NCBI GenBank assembly: GCA_030407085.1
Contig: CM059582.1
Location: forward strand, 158,062,501-158,126,500
Direction of reading: 5' to 3'
Length of the DNA stretch: 64,000 bases
DNA from: Trichopria drosophilae
Taxonomy: Eukaryota > Arthropoda > Insecta > Hymenoptera > Diapriidae
Every line of letters begins with the position of its first letter. Position 1 is the stretch's first letter. The position numbers were made by a program, and so were the translations under genes. Positions 1-12,519 of the stretch are shown here, piece after piece. Under the pieces are notes generated by a model, which did not search any database, was not told the DNA's origin, and worked only from the letters and a program-made list of their open reading frames with translations.

Positions 1-1085
1 AGGTTAATGAAAAAGAATATATTGATATGCCGTAAAGAATACTTGTACTGACAAGTGCAGTTATTACAGGTGACCAAAAATCATATACTCGTCAGTATCT
101 CGTTTCAGTAAATACCCGATGATAACCATGGTAGAAAGTACGACCACTTTCTGGTCTCTGTGTTGTAAGCAATGGAACTCAGCAAAACTGGCCAGAAACC
201 AGGGAATGAGAATTCAGTATTTTCAAAAAGTGCTTCATTATTCATTTGATGAATATATAATTTTCTCTCCTAAAACATGTAATAAGAGAGGAAAGAGTGA
301 GTACATCAGATTTTTATATATTTTTAACCAATTATACATTGTTATAAGTCATGATATGACAACGTATTTTGCATAAAAAGAAAGATCCCTATGTTATGAA
401 GACAGGCAGACTCATGTGCGAATGAGACACTTCGAGCAATTATAATATCATAATATACTATTTACTAACCAGAATTCACAAATAAGTCTGAAAGAGTTTT
501 CTTATTTTATGAATAGGTAAATCTCTTTTAAACTTACGTATGAGTTTAATCATTAATCATTCAAAAAACATTTGGAATAGGGTTGTTATTTTTTTGTATT
601 ATCATGGTTGTAGTAGCAACCACGCTGTAATTCTTATTGGATTCAGATCGTTGCAAAATTCGAAACCAATTGGGTTTATTATATTATGCTGATAACAAGT
701 ACACATTATCAGTGAAGAACACGAAGTTGGAAATTAACACTTTAAAAATTGAACACAAGAAAGAAGTGGAAAAATTAGAGTTTATGTGTATTATTTTTGT
801 GGATAACAGTTCAAACTTTGAATGTATAATTTGGTATAAATAAAATATGCAGGTTAATATTTCGACATTCATTGCTCTAGAAGAGAGTAGGTATACATTA
901 TGAACGTTATGACGGTATAAAACTATATTAACCATAAGATCTAAATTTCATTAGGTAAAACTATTCATTTTTTGGTAATAATGATATCGGAATGTCTTCT
1001 TTACCGCTGAAAACAGCAATGACTGTAATTCCATTAAAGTACTGTCACATTGCGTATTACGAATTGTTCTTTTCATTTTGTTAAT
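1..1085. other. AT-rich DNA, no recognisable gene
   Basis: I see no gene, splice-framed exon or clear repeat here. The open frames at 119-376 (+) and 637-843 (+) are short, have no recognisable motif, and the second is overlapped by an equally long minus-strand frame. It is probably intergenic or intronic. Confidence 0.5.
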
Positions 1086-1089
1086 TAAT

Positions 1090-1410
1090 CTGCACACATA
1101 CGCGTATCGCGTTACAAAACTCGTTGGTTTGATGTTCTGTCGTCGAGTTTCCGCAAAAGTATCTCGCTACCGTTAATTAAGCTAAATTGATGAAATTCAA
1201 ATCACGAGGGCGTCAGTAGGCGTATGACGCTTCGAATTAGGAGGACAGAATGAAAGTAGCGTATCCACTAACATAACCTCGATTCTATCGCAGGAAGGGT
1301 CGATATTATCGCATCAGCGCCTGTCGTCGCGATGCGGTAGAAATATTCCTGGTTCGCTGTTGCTTTTATCGTAAAACTAGCTACGCTACTGTTACAAATG
1401 CGATTAGTGT
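1090..1410. other. CpG-retaining island
   Basis: This stretch is clearly richer in G+C and CpG than its AT-rich surroundings, with many CG dinucleotides such as those in CGCGTATCGCG and GTCGTCGCGATGCGG. There is no long open frame, so a coding exon is not supported. It may be a conserved regulatory element or a promoter-type island; that is inference from composition only. It directly precedes a polypurine tract. Confidence 0.3.
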
Positions 1411-1434
1411 AAAATGATGGAGCAGAACCGTTCT

Positions 1435-1725
1435 AGGGTGGGAGGAGAAAGAAAGATAAAAGGAACAAAGAGGTAGCTCAGTGGGAAAGTACAGAAACGA
1501 TGTTGGAGGAACGGAGAAAGAATCATCCGAAGAAGGATAAGTAAACTCTTAAGAAAGTGTGAGACTGAAAAGGAGAGAAAGAGGGAAAACGATGAGAAAC
1601 AGTTTAAGAATGAGAGAGTTGGTGAAGGTACAGAAGGGTAAAGGGAAGGGGGTGGTGGAGAAAGTAAGAAAAGCGAAAGATAAGACTATGACTCCAAGTA
1701 GAACCGAGAAGCAGGAAACTAAAAG
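1435..1725 (+). repeat. Polypurine (A+G-rich) tract
   Basis: About 290 bases of the plus strand are overwhelmingly A and G, made of irregular GAAAGA, GGAGAA and AAGGG-like words with only scattered pyrimidines. It is not a simple tandem repeat. Long purine:pyrimidine tracts can form triplex (H-DNA) structures and often lie near regulatory DNA; whether this one does is unknown. It abuts the CpG-retaining island upstream. Confidence 0.6.
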
Positions 1726-2174
1726 TTTGTTCTGATATCAGTTTCCGCGCGAGGAAAGTAGGCACTCGGCGCTCTTAGCTCTTCTGGCTGCACAACCCAG
1801 AAAACGGCCTGAAGTTTGGTATAAGTTATTTTATTAAATCCACGCACTCTGGTGGTATTGAGTCTTACAAGGCAGATCGGACCATTCGAATTCAAAAAGA
1901 GCGGACGTGATGAATTTTTCTGCTTCATTTGTGAATCCCTATTGGTCTTAATGAACAGCAATCGATTTCAAATGGACCTAGATAACTATAATGTGGTTGT
2001 AAAGCATAAAATCGATTTTTATCTGTTTTTGCCACAATGAGTTCAGACTGTTTCCAGCAAAACTTTCTGTTTGAACAAATCTCCCTTCAACCAAAGAATT
2101 ATAACAAACGCATATTGTTGCACTACAATTTTTACTGTTTCATTCAAGGTCATTATGACATTCATAAATGTAAG

Positions 2175-2660
2175 TGAAAAATAACGTTTTCATTTGGTTC
2201 CGCTGCTCTGGCTATGCCGTTGCTGGTTGGTTAAAAATATACGAGTTTTAACTCTTTGTCCTTGGTACTGATACTTTGTGATTTTCGTCGCAATACACTT
2301 TGGTACTTCTATGTGGGCTGCTGGCCAATCCATTCATTTTCCGGCGTTACCGCGAGTGGTGGCTTGTTTTTTATGAAACTAATTGAATGCAGTGTCCCGT
2401 TACGTAGAATATACCAATTACCTGCAAAATTTTCGACGATCAAGGGAACCTTTTGCCGAAATACTGGGACTGGTCAATATTAAAGCAGCCGGAATTTGGC
2501 AAAACAGCGGAGCCGTAATAGCACTAATTAGGTGTGCTCTGCCTACCCCTTTTCCATAACGTCTCACACGCGTGTGTGACCGCCCATACATGTGGGCTAT
2601 AGTGAGTGGTTATTCCCTTTCCCTCCCACACTTGGATACGTTTTTGTTCGTGCGAGGTTG
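2175..2660. other. Moderately GC-rich non-coding stretch
   Basis: The stretch is less AT-rich than its neighbours, and a 75-codon frame at 2,256-2,483 (+) has no recognisable domain. A short palindromic CACACGCGTGTGTG lies near 2,567. I see no gene I can support. Confidence 0.25.
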
Positions 2661-3078
2661 GCTTAGCGGATTGGTTTGCGGAAGAATGATCAATGGATGT
2701 GTGGATGTAGAATGCAAGTATGCACTGATGAGTTTTAACGCGGATGGTTAAGCATAATATAGTAGATGTTTGCGATTTTCAAACAGACGTTCTTTGGAAA
2801 CTTTTTTATGCTTATTATGACTAACTTTACGTATTAGGAACTTGATACTCTGAATATTTAATTATTCATAAATATGAAATCTCTAAATAAAAACATATTA
2901 AATCCTTTAACCCATTAACGCTCGCAGGACATTGATCGAAATGTTTTTCTCCAGTTAATCTATTAAAAATTGTACACATTGGGACAAAAACATTGTTCAA
3001 TTTCGATTTATGGTAGAATTATTCTAGATATATGGTAGAAAAACACGCGTTTTTGAGATTTTCTCTATTTGTTAAGAG

Positions 3079-4005
3079 TAGGGGAAGGTGGGGCGAAGTG
3101 GTGAGATTTTTTCCTTGTATCATATCTCTCCTTGAGTTTCGTATTTAGGATGATGCAAAGAATCATTTGATAGGTAATTTCATAGTTAATATTTACATGT
3201 ATGTTACTTACGGTATATGTTTTACAGATGGCCAGCTATGGCCAATTTAAAAAACTTAAAAAACACGGGTCGAAGAGGCGATACCGGGGTGAAATGGCGA
3301 ATCCTTATTTTTAGAGGTCTCTGAGACGACTAGCATAAAATTAAAAACAAGTCATAATCTTTTAAGTTATTGTTGTTTGTTTTAATAAAAATAAAATTTC
3401 CACTTTGGTGAAATGTTCCTCTTCAGATATATCAAAGGTTACAACAACAGTAAAAAAAGTAATTGCAACTTCGGTAGCTTTGAATACTCGTATTATATCA
3501 GGATCACATATTTTAACTTTGTCTGCAGTTACTCTATGCATTCATCAAAAGGGAATTCTGAATTAAAAAAATAAGCACGGAATAGAGACATCCAGGAACA
3601 AATTTTGCCGCATATTCCGCCAAAGTATCATTTGGACTTCCAGGTACGATATCTCAATATAAACACGCAAAAAAGGAACAATTTATATTTTATAAATAAG
3701 TCCAAAAAATATACTTTTAGAATCAATATATAAATAGTGATTATGAAAATGTAAAAATGAAAATTTTGACCAATCTGAGAACAAAGTATAGTAAAATGAC
3801 TTGAAAATTATGTTTAAAAATTACTTTTCTCGCTCCCAAAGGTAGGTAATAGAACAAAAAATAAAATATCATGCCTCAAAATGTGAAAAATGGTGTAAAT
3901 CAAGAAACCACATATGTATGATATTTTACAATCAGTATGATCATAATGGAAATATTTGAGATTCGTCACTTCGGCCCGTTCGCCGCTTTGCCCCGTCTTC
4001 CCCTA
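3079..4005. mobile_element. TA-flanked MITE (Tc1/mariner-type, non-autonomous)
   Basis: The element runs from 3,081 to 4,003 and is flanked on both sides by TA (3,079-3,080 and 4,004-4,005), the target duplication of Tc1/mariner transposons. Its left end reads GGGGAAGGTGGGGCGAAGTG, and the right end is an imperfect inverted copy ending ...TTGCCCCGTCTTCCCC. A related motif (GAAGAGGCG..ACCGGGGTGAAATGGCG) recurs inside near 3,272. There is no long open frame, so it has no transposase and would need one in trans. The superfamily is inferred from the TA duplication and TIR style. Confidence 0.75.
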
Positions 4006-4009
4006 TACC

Positions 4010-5850
4010 AAACGGAGCTAACAAAATTTTGTTATGTATACTAGAACTATTTTTTTCACCTCTCATAATTTAGTAGGGCTCGACATGTTTTATCGGCTTT
4101 CAAAAAAACTGATAACATAAAAATTGGTTGGTAATTTTCGGATGTTTTTTCAAATTAAAATCGCCATAATGGTTTCTTATGACATGGACACAAGTTTCAA
4201 TGCGATTACTTGACTTCGTCATCATCTTTATCATTTGGTGCCGTGATTCAAACGTTTTAGGTTTCAAGTCATTATTGGACTACTAAAAAAATCGGCCAAG
4301 CTATGAATAATAGAAATAAAAATAAATTATATGCTTGGTAGAATCACATTTGATACCTTATATAATTGTGATGTTGATTTTTGAGAAAACTGAGTATTAA
4401 GCATGAGTTAAATAATTTTGCTGATGTACTATAATGTAAAGATAGAGAGAATGTTACTTCGATGAGCATAATAAACATTGAACAAAACTCAGAAATATAC
4501 TCTTGTATTATGATTAAACGACGATGTCAAATATCTACATTTGTTTGGGTTGGTTTGTCCAGAAGTAGTGATTCGATCTAGGCTTTTTCTGTAGGGTTGC
4601 ATGTATTGATAAAATAGTTTAGACAGTTTTCCTAGAAAAATATAACCATCAACCTTCCATATCGGTCGGCCTTGCGTCTAAATACTGGATGACATTTGCT
4701 TTTAGTAATTTCAACATCGGTACATGAATATACGAGGCTTCTGTGCCTCGCTAGTTTATCTAAGTTATTCTGTGTTTTTTTCCTTAAATTCTAAAACTGA
4801 TAGATCAAGCAGAAAATTACTACATATAATAATAACGTATACTAAAAGACTATATATCACAATGTATATCGGTCATTTTAATGAGTATGTATACTATTTG
4901 TAAGCATTTACTTTATACCAATTGTTAAAGTTCATACACAGAGAAAAGTGTCTTTTACCCAGTATTAGAATTCTTATACCCCGTAAAAGATAGTATTTTA
5001 CTTATAGGGATCCTGTATATTTATATTACCATTTTAAAATGCGAAGATTTTGGACTATTCTAACCTATATGTCAGTTTATTTTATTCTTTTCTCTTTAAC
5101 TATTTAATTTTGTTTTAAATCATTGTTTTAAAATAGGAGAATTTCATAATAATGAATTCCATTTTTATATCTTTTTAAATAAATTTAGTAATTTTTACTT
5201 TTTTAATATAAATAAAGAAATGTAATTTTTACCATTTTAGATAAAGTTAGTAATTTCATAGTAACAATGTTTGTAGTCATAATATCGGTATTTTTATTTG
5301 GAAATGATTAACAAGGTAGTTAAAACTGTAAGAAAGAAAATTTGCTGAGAGACAGAAAATGTTATAGAACAGGTTAATTGCAAAATATTCCATGTTTAAT
5401 ATATTCCATATTTTATAATGTCGAGAAGAAATATATCTACGTAGTTTCCACTTCTTTTTCTCCGAAAGAACGGATGTATTAATAGATTCCCACAAATATC
5501 ATTTACCACTAGTGGTAAAAGAAAATAAACATGTTGTTGTATTTTTTATTAAATTGTACACAAATACGTATAACAAATATTTAATAAATTGACATTTTCG
5601 TTTTCTGTATACGACCACATTAAATAAAATAGGAAAACAAACTCTGTTTCGATCCACAGCGGAGTATGTACATACCTGTGTTTAAATCGCGCTTTGCTGA
5701 TAAAATGCGACGTTGCCACTATTTCTGTACTTCGTTATTCACTAGGTTAATTTTTTCTTTCCATTAATTTAATTTAGTATGTATTTGATATTTGAATGAC
5801 ATAAGACGAATTATTTATTTATAATTAGATTTTACATATTGGTATTGAGG
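4010..5850. other. AT-rich DNA, no recognisable gene
   Basis: No gene, inverted repeat or tandem array is apparent. Open frames are short and minus-strand frame 5,277-5,495 has no recognisable motif. Confidence 0.45.
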
Positions 5851-6071
5851 TTATGTTTTATGACGCTGAAGCTAGCAGCAGATTCGCAGCAGCGGATTTA
5901 AGAAAACTGTGGAATTGGATCATTTCTTATTAAAAATGACTTGCATTTAAACATTTTTATACAAATTTTATATAAATAATCTGTTTTTGACAATTTTAAT
6001 CGCTGAAAACCATAGTTTTTTCGAATCCGCTGCTGCAAATCTGCTGCTAGCTTCAGCATCATTATGTTTTT
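5851..6071. mobile_element. Small MITE with 9-10 bp target duplication (Mutator-like?)
   Basis: The element is 5,861-6,061 (about 200 bp). Its ends are near-perfect inverted repeats of about 40 bp, beginning TGACGCTGAAGCTAGCAGCA on the left and ending with the complement on the right. It is flanked by TTATGTTTTA (5,851-5,860) and TTATGTTTTT (6,062-6,071), a direct repeat matching at 9 of 10 positions. A 9-10 bp duplication with long TIRs is typical of Mutator-like elements; Merlin (8-9 bp) is an alternative. It has no coding capacity: the 68-codon minus frame across it is a by-product. Confidence 0.8.
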
Positions 6072-6192
6072 ACACTTTATAGTTACATCGTTTTTGACTT
6101 GCACAGTTGGGGTCTAGCTACCTTAAGGGTTATAATATACTGTTTTAAAAGACAAGGGATAGTAACTGGTAAAAGGCACTTTTTTCAGTGTA

Positions 6193-7055
6193 CACTCCAA
6201 ATTTGTTGAACTGAAATTTCAGTCCAAAGGGGTTAAATAGGTAATCCTGGCCAGACTGAAAATGTTATGAGTCCTATTGGACTAAATTGGCAGTCCAATG
6301 GAATACTGATAATCCTTTGAACCCAAGTTGGACTAATGTTTTCTGATATCTCGTACCACGAAGTATGTATCAGATCACTCCAACCAGGGCCTATTATGAA
6401 TACGCTAACGATACATACATTGTCCATTATGCTTCGTCGATTTGCAGCGTCGCATCACTGGCATAACCGGGGTGTCGGACACAGAACAATAACTAAGGTC
6501 GGGTTCGTTTCCTCGACTTTTTCGAATTGTACCATAGATATCGCCATTTCTAAATGTAAAGTAGTGAAGAGACGAATTATAAGGTTGCTTGTGTAACTAA
6601 TGCTTGTGTTTTATTATTATTTTAATTTGGTAGTTAATGCAACTCTATAAGATGAATTTGAGATTATGTTATGTAACCTCACCTACAGTTCACACTTCCT
6701 AAAATGGACATAATTATGTTTCTGACATGGTAACTGTATAACTTTTTCCATTACATAGAGGTTACCTGTCAGATATATAACTTTGTCCGCTTTGATGAAT
6801 GCGTATGGGCTGTCAAATTGGAACATCCTTTCCCACAATTTTATATATTGGGGAGGTTGGAGGGGGGGGGGAAGGATTCTTACCCCAATTGGATTGAATT
6901 TACAAACCACACCAGTCATTGGACTGAAATTCTTTATCCCAAACATTGGACTGGTACTAGTTAAATCCGTAGGACTTAACTTTCAGTCCTAAGGGATCGG
7001 TTGTGTGTTTCAGTTCTATATGGATTAAAAGTTTCAGTTCAAAAAATTTAGAGTG
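6193..7055. mobile_element. CACT-ended non-autonomous DNA element
   Basis: The left end reads CACTCCAAATTTGTTGAACT and the right end is the inverted ..TTCAAAAAATTTAGAGTG. Both subterminal zones carry many copies of GACTGAAA/TTTCAGTC and CCAAT/ATTGG-type words (6,213-6,330 and 6,890-7,045). CACT termini with subterminal repeats resemble CACTA/EnSpm elements. The flanking bases (TA left, AT right) do not give a clean duplication. The symmetry also extends outward to CACTTTTT near 6,177 and 7,068, so the true end could lie there. A run of ten or more G occurs near 6,863. No transposase frame is present. Confidence 0.6.
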
Positions 7056-7478
7056 ATAATAAAAAGTGTATTTGTAGTTCTTTTGTAAGTACCCCCACTA
7101 TAAAATTACTAAAAACCAAGCAATGGACACGTTCATTTGACAGACTCTAACAGAGAGAACTTAGGTACTTGAGAAACATTTTTAACATTTTTCTGGCCCT
7201 AACATTCTCTTATATAGCGTGGCAGTTTGCGTTACGGTAGTAGATTTAGGGCAGATAACTCATTGACGAATTATACAAAATTTACATTGTTCTATGTTGA
7301 AGGCTAATAACTAAAGGAACTTGATAAGAGCTTTTATGAACCTCCATTTTTGTTTTTATAAAATGGGTTTTCATTATCTCTCTTTTACATTTGCTGACTG
7401 CGGTAATTTGCAAAACATATAAAACTATATATTTTGAGTTTTTAAATATACTACATGGTCCGATTGAAATGAACAGCA

Positions 7479-7800
7479 ATGTTTACTAGCTGTAAGATTA
7501 GGGAAGGCAGAAGTAATATTCTGACTAGGGGTAGAGTTTACATTGTTTATCAGCATTCGTGCAGGAAGAGAAGAATACGTGCCCATATTGCAGTCGTTGA
7601 ACGACTGAAAAGACGCCTCGACGACCAAACAAATCTCGGCGACAGTACTGCCATACCACGCTATTTCGTAGAATATAATGGGCTGCTATTTTTCTATAGC
7701 AGAAACGCACATGGCATGCTTGCATCTGCGAGGTTACTCGAAACGGTAAGTAGGGGTACGCGACATTAATCGCGGAGTCGAGCACCCCCTCACGATGCGA
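7479..7800 (+). other. CpG-retaining island with a possible exon
   Basis: A G+C- and CpG-rich block holds an open frame at 7,479-7,769 (96 codons) that reads through GTAAGTAGG, a good splice-donor match, near 7,746. Minus-strand frames cover the same bases equally well, which argues for composition rather than coding. The predicted peptide is Arg-rich and matches no family I recognise. It may be an exon, a promoter-proximal region or a conserved non-coding element. Confidence 0.2.
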
Positions 7801-8225
7801 AATTGCCGCTATTTTACGGAATTCTCAGCTAAGAATATATGCAATGCCATTCTCGAGAGCGAAATCTCACAATGCTAGCTACAATTCTTGTTTGATATTG
7901 AAGATCTTAGAAATGTAATTCCGAAAAACATGTAATTAGATATGATTCAATTTTTTTTTGAAATTTTATACTAAGAATTATTTTCACTAATTAGCATATT
8001 CTGTAAGACTACAGATTGACTCATTTCTTCCGCTTTCTGCTTCGTCTGAGCATGCCTTTCCTACAAGATGCAAAATGTGATAAAAATGTCAATGAAGCAT
8101 AAGCTTCCTACTGAGGAATTTACACAGGGGCTTTGAAAGTCGCTGATCACAATCTGGTGAACGAAATTATTAGTTCTTAATCATTATTTTTTTTTGGTTT
8201 TAGTATGCCGTTAATTTGCGATCAC

Positions 8226-9064
8226 TACTGGAGCGGAAATTTATTCAGGCAGCCTAAATATGTACCAGGGCCTGACCAGGCTCCAGTAAGGCGTTCCTGA
8301 GTAGGTACTCCTGAATGTACCCAGATCAGGACATGATCAGGTTCCAGTAGGTTATCTTGGTCAGGTTCGCATGAATATAACCTGATTAAACCCTGATTAT
8401 GTTAAAATAAAGTATAACTGATATAGGGAAGCCTGTGAATTTCCATATCAAGATCAAACCATGAATTTATATAAGGCTTGCCTTATTTTCAATTTCCGGG
8501 AATCGCTAACTGCTTTAGAAATTTCAAATCAGGGCAGATCAGGGAGCCTGCTCAGAGCCTGATAAGGACGTTTTAATTTTTTAACTTCTAAATTGTATGT
8601 AATTCGTTCAGTCGCCACTAGGCGTGATCGCGCGTCTATTTCATTCCTATTAAGGAAATGTATATCTATTCTGTATATTAGTCTACTTGTAGGAACGTTT
8701 CGACACAGCATATTTTACACATTGTATGTGATGGATATGTATACGATTCTTAGATATGTGTAAATAATATTTTTGTATTTTGCAGCCTTTTTACTTGTCA
8801 GATAGTAATAAATCATTGAAAATTAATTTATTGTTTCGTAATACTATTGTACATATTTTCACCCTAAAATTTTGAAAGCATGCGAAATATTGGGCGTTGT
8901 AAGGTCCTGATCAGGTCCTGTAAATTTGCCTGATCAGGGCCTTAACAGAAAAAGCGAGACAGGATATGCCAGGGCCTGATAATTGGATATGTCAAGACCT
9001 GGTTTTGTTCTCAGGCTTCCTGATCAGGGCCTGATTCCGGCCTGAATAATTTTCCGTTCGGGTA
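8226..9064. mobile_element. CCC-type non-autonomous element A (TA duplication)
   Basis: The element is 8,228-9,062, about 835 bp. The right end reads as CCCGAACGGAAAATTATTCAGG when inverted. The left end (CTGGAGCGGAAATTTATTCAGG) matches it with a few changes, including two in the first three bases. It is flanked by TA on both sides (8,226-8,227 and 9,063-9,064). Subterminal zones hold multiple palindromic CCTGATCAGG words and variants: exact copies lie near 8,907, 8,930 and 9,019, with diverged ones at 8,264-8,400 and 8,532-8,566. There is no transposase. The 87-bp element at 63,702 has the same ends and decamer, so they are one family. Confidence 0.7.
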
Positions 9065-9235
9065 ATTACAAATTGTCAAAACAGATTTCTTCGTGTAATA
9101 ATGTCATATATTAAATTTATATTTAAGTACTTTTTTTATTTATTAATCTTAAAAAAATCTTTTACAGATTTATTAAGTGTTGTACTTAATTTACATTGAT
9201 TTATAGTTTTAACAGTTATAATAAAATTAAGCTAT

Positions 9236-9585
9236 TTCCCTGGAAAAAAGTCCTTTCGTGGGCCTTGCGTGGAAAACTTGCAAGGGCCACGCCAGAATCG
9301 TCATGTTTTGCCCGGTAGCGCCATGTTTACACGTATGGCGCTTGCTTGGCGCGTCCCTGACGACTGTTACACAGAGGAATCTTATATCATACCATAATTT
9401 CTGCTTTACCGACGATGAAGAATGAGGTTATGTTAAATTGCTAGCATGCACCATACGAATGCCACGCAAGTGCCATACATGCAGGCATGGCGCTGCTGGG
9501 AACAACGTGACGATTTTGGCGTGGCCCATGAAAGTTTGCCACTCAAGACCCATGTGTGGGGCATTTATACAGTTTTACCAGGGTT
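9236..9585. mobile_element. CCC-type non-autonomous element B (TT duplication)
   Basis: The element is 9,238-9,583 (346 bp). Its ends are CCCTGGAAAA and the inverted TTTTACCAGGG. Homology between the two arms then resumes for about 95 bp, with shared words such as GGGCCACGCC and CGCCATG. Palindromic GGCGTGGC/GCCACGCC and TGGCGC words repeat in both arms. Flanking TT occurs on both sides (9,236-9,237 and 9,584-9,585). The 77-codon frame at 9,438-9,671 lies across its right arm and is not a gene. Confidence 0.65.
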
Positions 9586-9904
9586 GTGGATTTAAAATTA
9601 TGCATCGTATACTTATGATTACAGAGTCTGTTATTGGATCATTCTTAAATAAGAATATCATTATCATTTAAAAATTTATGTATAGAGAGTAGAGCAGGTA
9701 TGGTTGGACAGTGGAAATAAATGTCAATCTTTATGTGGATAACATTTTATAGAGAGAAGAGAGTTATTTCTTTTTGTTTTCATACATAGAGTAGTTCCAA
9801 ATTATAAGTTTAACATCTTGAACTGCACAATTACAGTCAAATTTTCTATCCGTTACAAAGCCAATATGAACAAGTGATGCTCCTAGGTGGTAGTGATGAG
9901 ATTG

Positions 9905-10035
9905 GCCTGTATTTTTTTTTTATATTTATTATTTACCGGGCGGAATCGCTCTTTTACTAAATTGTTGCCATATTGTAAGATTTTTGCGAGAGCTGCAGAT
10001 CGACTTAAAATTATTACAGTTTCGAAATATTTTCT
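9905..10035 (-). repeat. SINE-like 3' fragment
   Basis: Read on the minus strand, this piece matches the 3' part of the SINE-like sequence at 30,298-30,650. Shared plus-strand words are CGGGCGGAATC, TTGTAAGATTT and an AT-rich tail made of TTTATTATTTA-like units. The tRNA-like head is absent, consistent with a 5'-truncated copy. Confidence 0.35.
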
Positions 10036-10199
10036 TCTCAATCAATATATTTCATACAAAACAAAATAAGTAATGGACCGTTTAACGTGTTGTTTGTTCT
10101 TTCCCATTCAATCATTATGGAGATTAAAAATCCATTAAAGTATAAGGAAAACTTGAACCGTTGTATTAATGAAATTATGGAAAATCGTAGCCATTGAAT

Positions 10200-10380
10200 A
10201 TAAATAGTTATTTTTGTAACAAGGGCGTAAAATGGAGTTTTACGCCTCGATAATAAAGTGAGGGTGAAAATTGTACGCCTGAGATTCAAAAACTTTTTCA
10301 TGTAGTAGGCATAAAATACTTCACGCCTCGATTTGCAAGCCAAAAATGACAATTTCACGCCTCCGTGGGCGTGAAAATTA
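10200..10380. repeat. Cluster of ACGCCTC words (possible MITE fragment)
   Basis: Four copies of (T)(T)TACGCCTC or CACGCCTC occur within about 160 bp, with inverted partners GGGCGTAAAA and GGGCGTGAAA that form small hairpins. The arrangement resembles the subterminal repeats of the CCC-ended elements, but I could not find matching ends or a target duplication. Confidence 0.35.
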
Positions 10381-10399
10381 TTTATTATATTGCATTAAA

Positions 10400-12500
10400 A
10401 ACGATATTTTGAAGAAAGAGGGAAGGGGGGGCTCAGCAGCAAAAACGCCATTCATCTCAGTTTTTCGTACTTATTTGTCAGGTTTTTCGTCCATGTTTAC
10501 CGGAAGTTTGGCACATTTAGCCTAAAAAATTGAATTTTGACATGAAAAATAAAGAAAGTAAAGACTATTTAAGCAAATCTATGGTGTATTGAAAAAACAA
10601 ATAATCATTTTCACGAGATCATATACTATTACTGCAATAAACATTTAAATAGTGGTTGGCAATAGAAGCCATTGCGTGTTCTTTACACATTTTTCAGAGT
10701 TGAAAAAAATAACTGAAATGTTTATGCTTCTTACCCTGATCACTCTTGGTGACTATTTTTGTTAGTAAATACAACTACTTTTCCGGAAGACAGTATAGTT
10801 ATCTCGGTTTTAAAAAATAATTTACTTATGCCTTTTTCTGTACCACCACAGATATTTGCATAGAAATGAGAAAATCGATTTTTTCCTATAAATAATATTT
10901 TCAATCGACCACATGGATGTATGGATTTAAAATATAATAACTGTTAGTTGCTTTGACAGATATGTATCGAACTATTGGAATACTTCATATCTGTCACATA
11001 TATTATTAGTCATGTAAAATTAATAGATTCTGTTATAAATCCGAGAAACTCCATATTTTAAAATACTAAAACTAAAACCAATATGAATCCCCGGATACTA
11101 AATCATAATTTCATAGATATTTTTAAATGAAATTGATTCAATTTTTAAGGCTGTATAAAGTAATAATGCATTAATTTTTGGATTAAATTACATTTCTATT
11201 TTTCAAAATGTGTAAATGGTAACTTTACCTTAATTGTGTCAGATCTTAATTAAGACGTTTAAGCGTTTAACTACGAAGACAAATGTGCTTTACTGTTTGC
11301 TAGAAAATTACAACATCGGAGAACACATAAGCACTAAATCAAACATAATCCACTTCATGACGCGGAAACTAATATGTCAGAGAACTGAGTTTTGCTGAGT
11401 TATGAGTTATTTTCCACGTGGTAACGAAAAGTAGCATATATCATTTTACAATATGAAAATGTTGCATACATTCGAATGAACAGAAAATAAAGGGGTTATA
11501 CAATATAATACTATATGCGTAAAAAAATGTTCATATAAAATTTTCCTTGTTTAAATGTAATATATTAGAGAAAGTTTGAATTCACATAGAGGAAGAGAAC
11601 ATAAAATCTTACTTTATCAATTAGTTGAATTTCAGTTTAAAAAAATATGGCTCTTGTCGTTCAAATAGATATCATTATTTTCAGTTGCAAATCTAATACT
11701 GTTTTAATTGCACAAAATATAGTTTAAATAGGATACCAGCTTAAATAAGCAAAAACGAAAAGCATGCGAGTGTAAATATGTTAAAAATAGAAGCTCTGCA
11801 ACTTTCACTTTATAATTGAAACAAATTAAGATTCCGAAAGATATGTTTGATATTAAGGAAACTGATAAAAGGCAATTGTAAGAATCCAAACCTGCAATCA
11901 TTAGGAAAATATTATACATTTCTGAACGCCAAAAATAATCGAAACCTTAATTATTATTTTATTTATTACAAAAAAAGTTTCTTGTAATATTTTTGTTATT
12001 GCGTTGGTGTTTTCCAACCTACATGAATAGTTAACATTGTTAAGCATACCGCTGGCAACTTTAGAATTGTGCAGTTACTCCAATAGTTTTAATGTGCACG
12101 TTAATTTTAGAATTCCGGATATGCAGTCATAAAGTGGAAAATAAATTACAAATACTCTTATGCTGGGATGGTCTACGTCACTCGGAAAATGGAGCATGCT
12201 GAAGTTTTTAATTGTTGATGACATTTTTCGTATTTTTCTTGATGCAGTTACAGTCGTAGATATGAATTTAACTAGAATTCTTTACTTATTTCCAATATGA
12301 GATAAATTTTGAAAATAGAAATGAGAGATTGATTTAAAAAAATTTCTTATCAATATAAATATCGAGTTTGGGATATAATATGTTGCTTTAAACGAGGTAA
12401 AATATATTTCAGGCACACGCCCCAAAATGGATGTTCAAGACTATTTTTCTTAAATATTATTTTATTAAAACGCATCGCACTATACACAAATATGTGGAAA
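10400..12500. other. AT-rich DNA, no recognisable gene
   Basis: I see no supported gene or repeat. The minus frame at 11,704-11,919 and other short frames lack motifs. Confidence 0.4.
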
Positions 12501-12519
12501 AGTTAAGCATACTCCATTC

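Noticed and set aside
7479..7769. Exon ending at the GTAAGT near 7,746
   Set aside because: The open frame reads through the donor, no acceptor is clear upstream, and minus-strand frames are equally open. Kept only as a low-confidence island.
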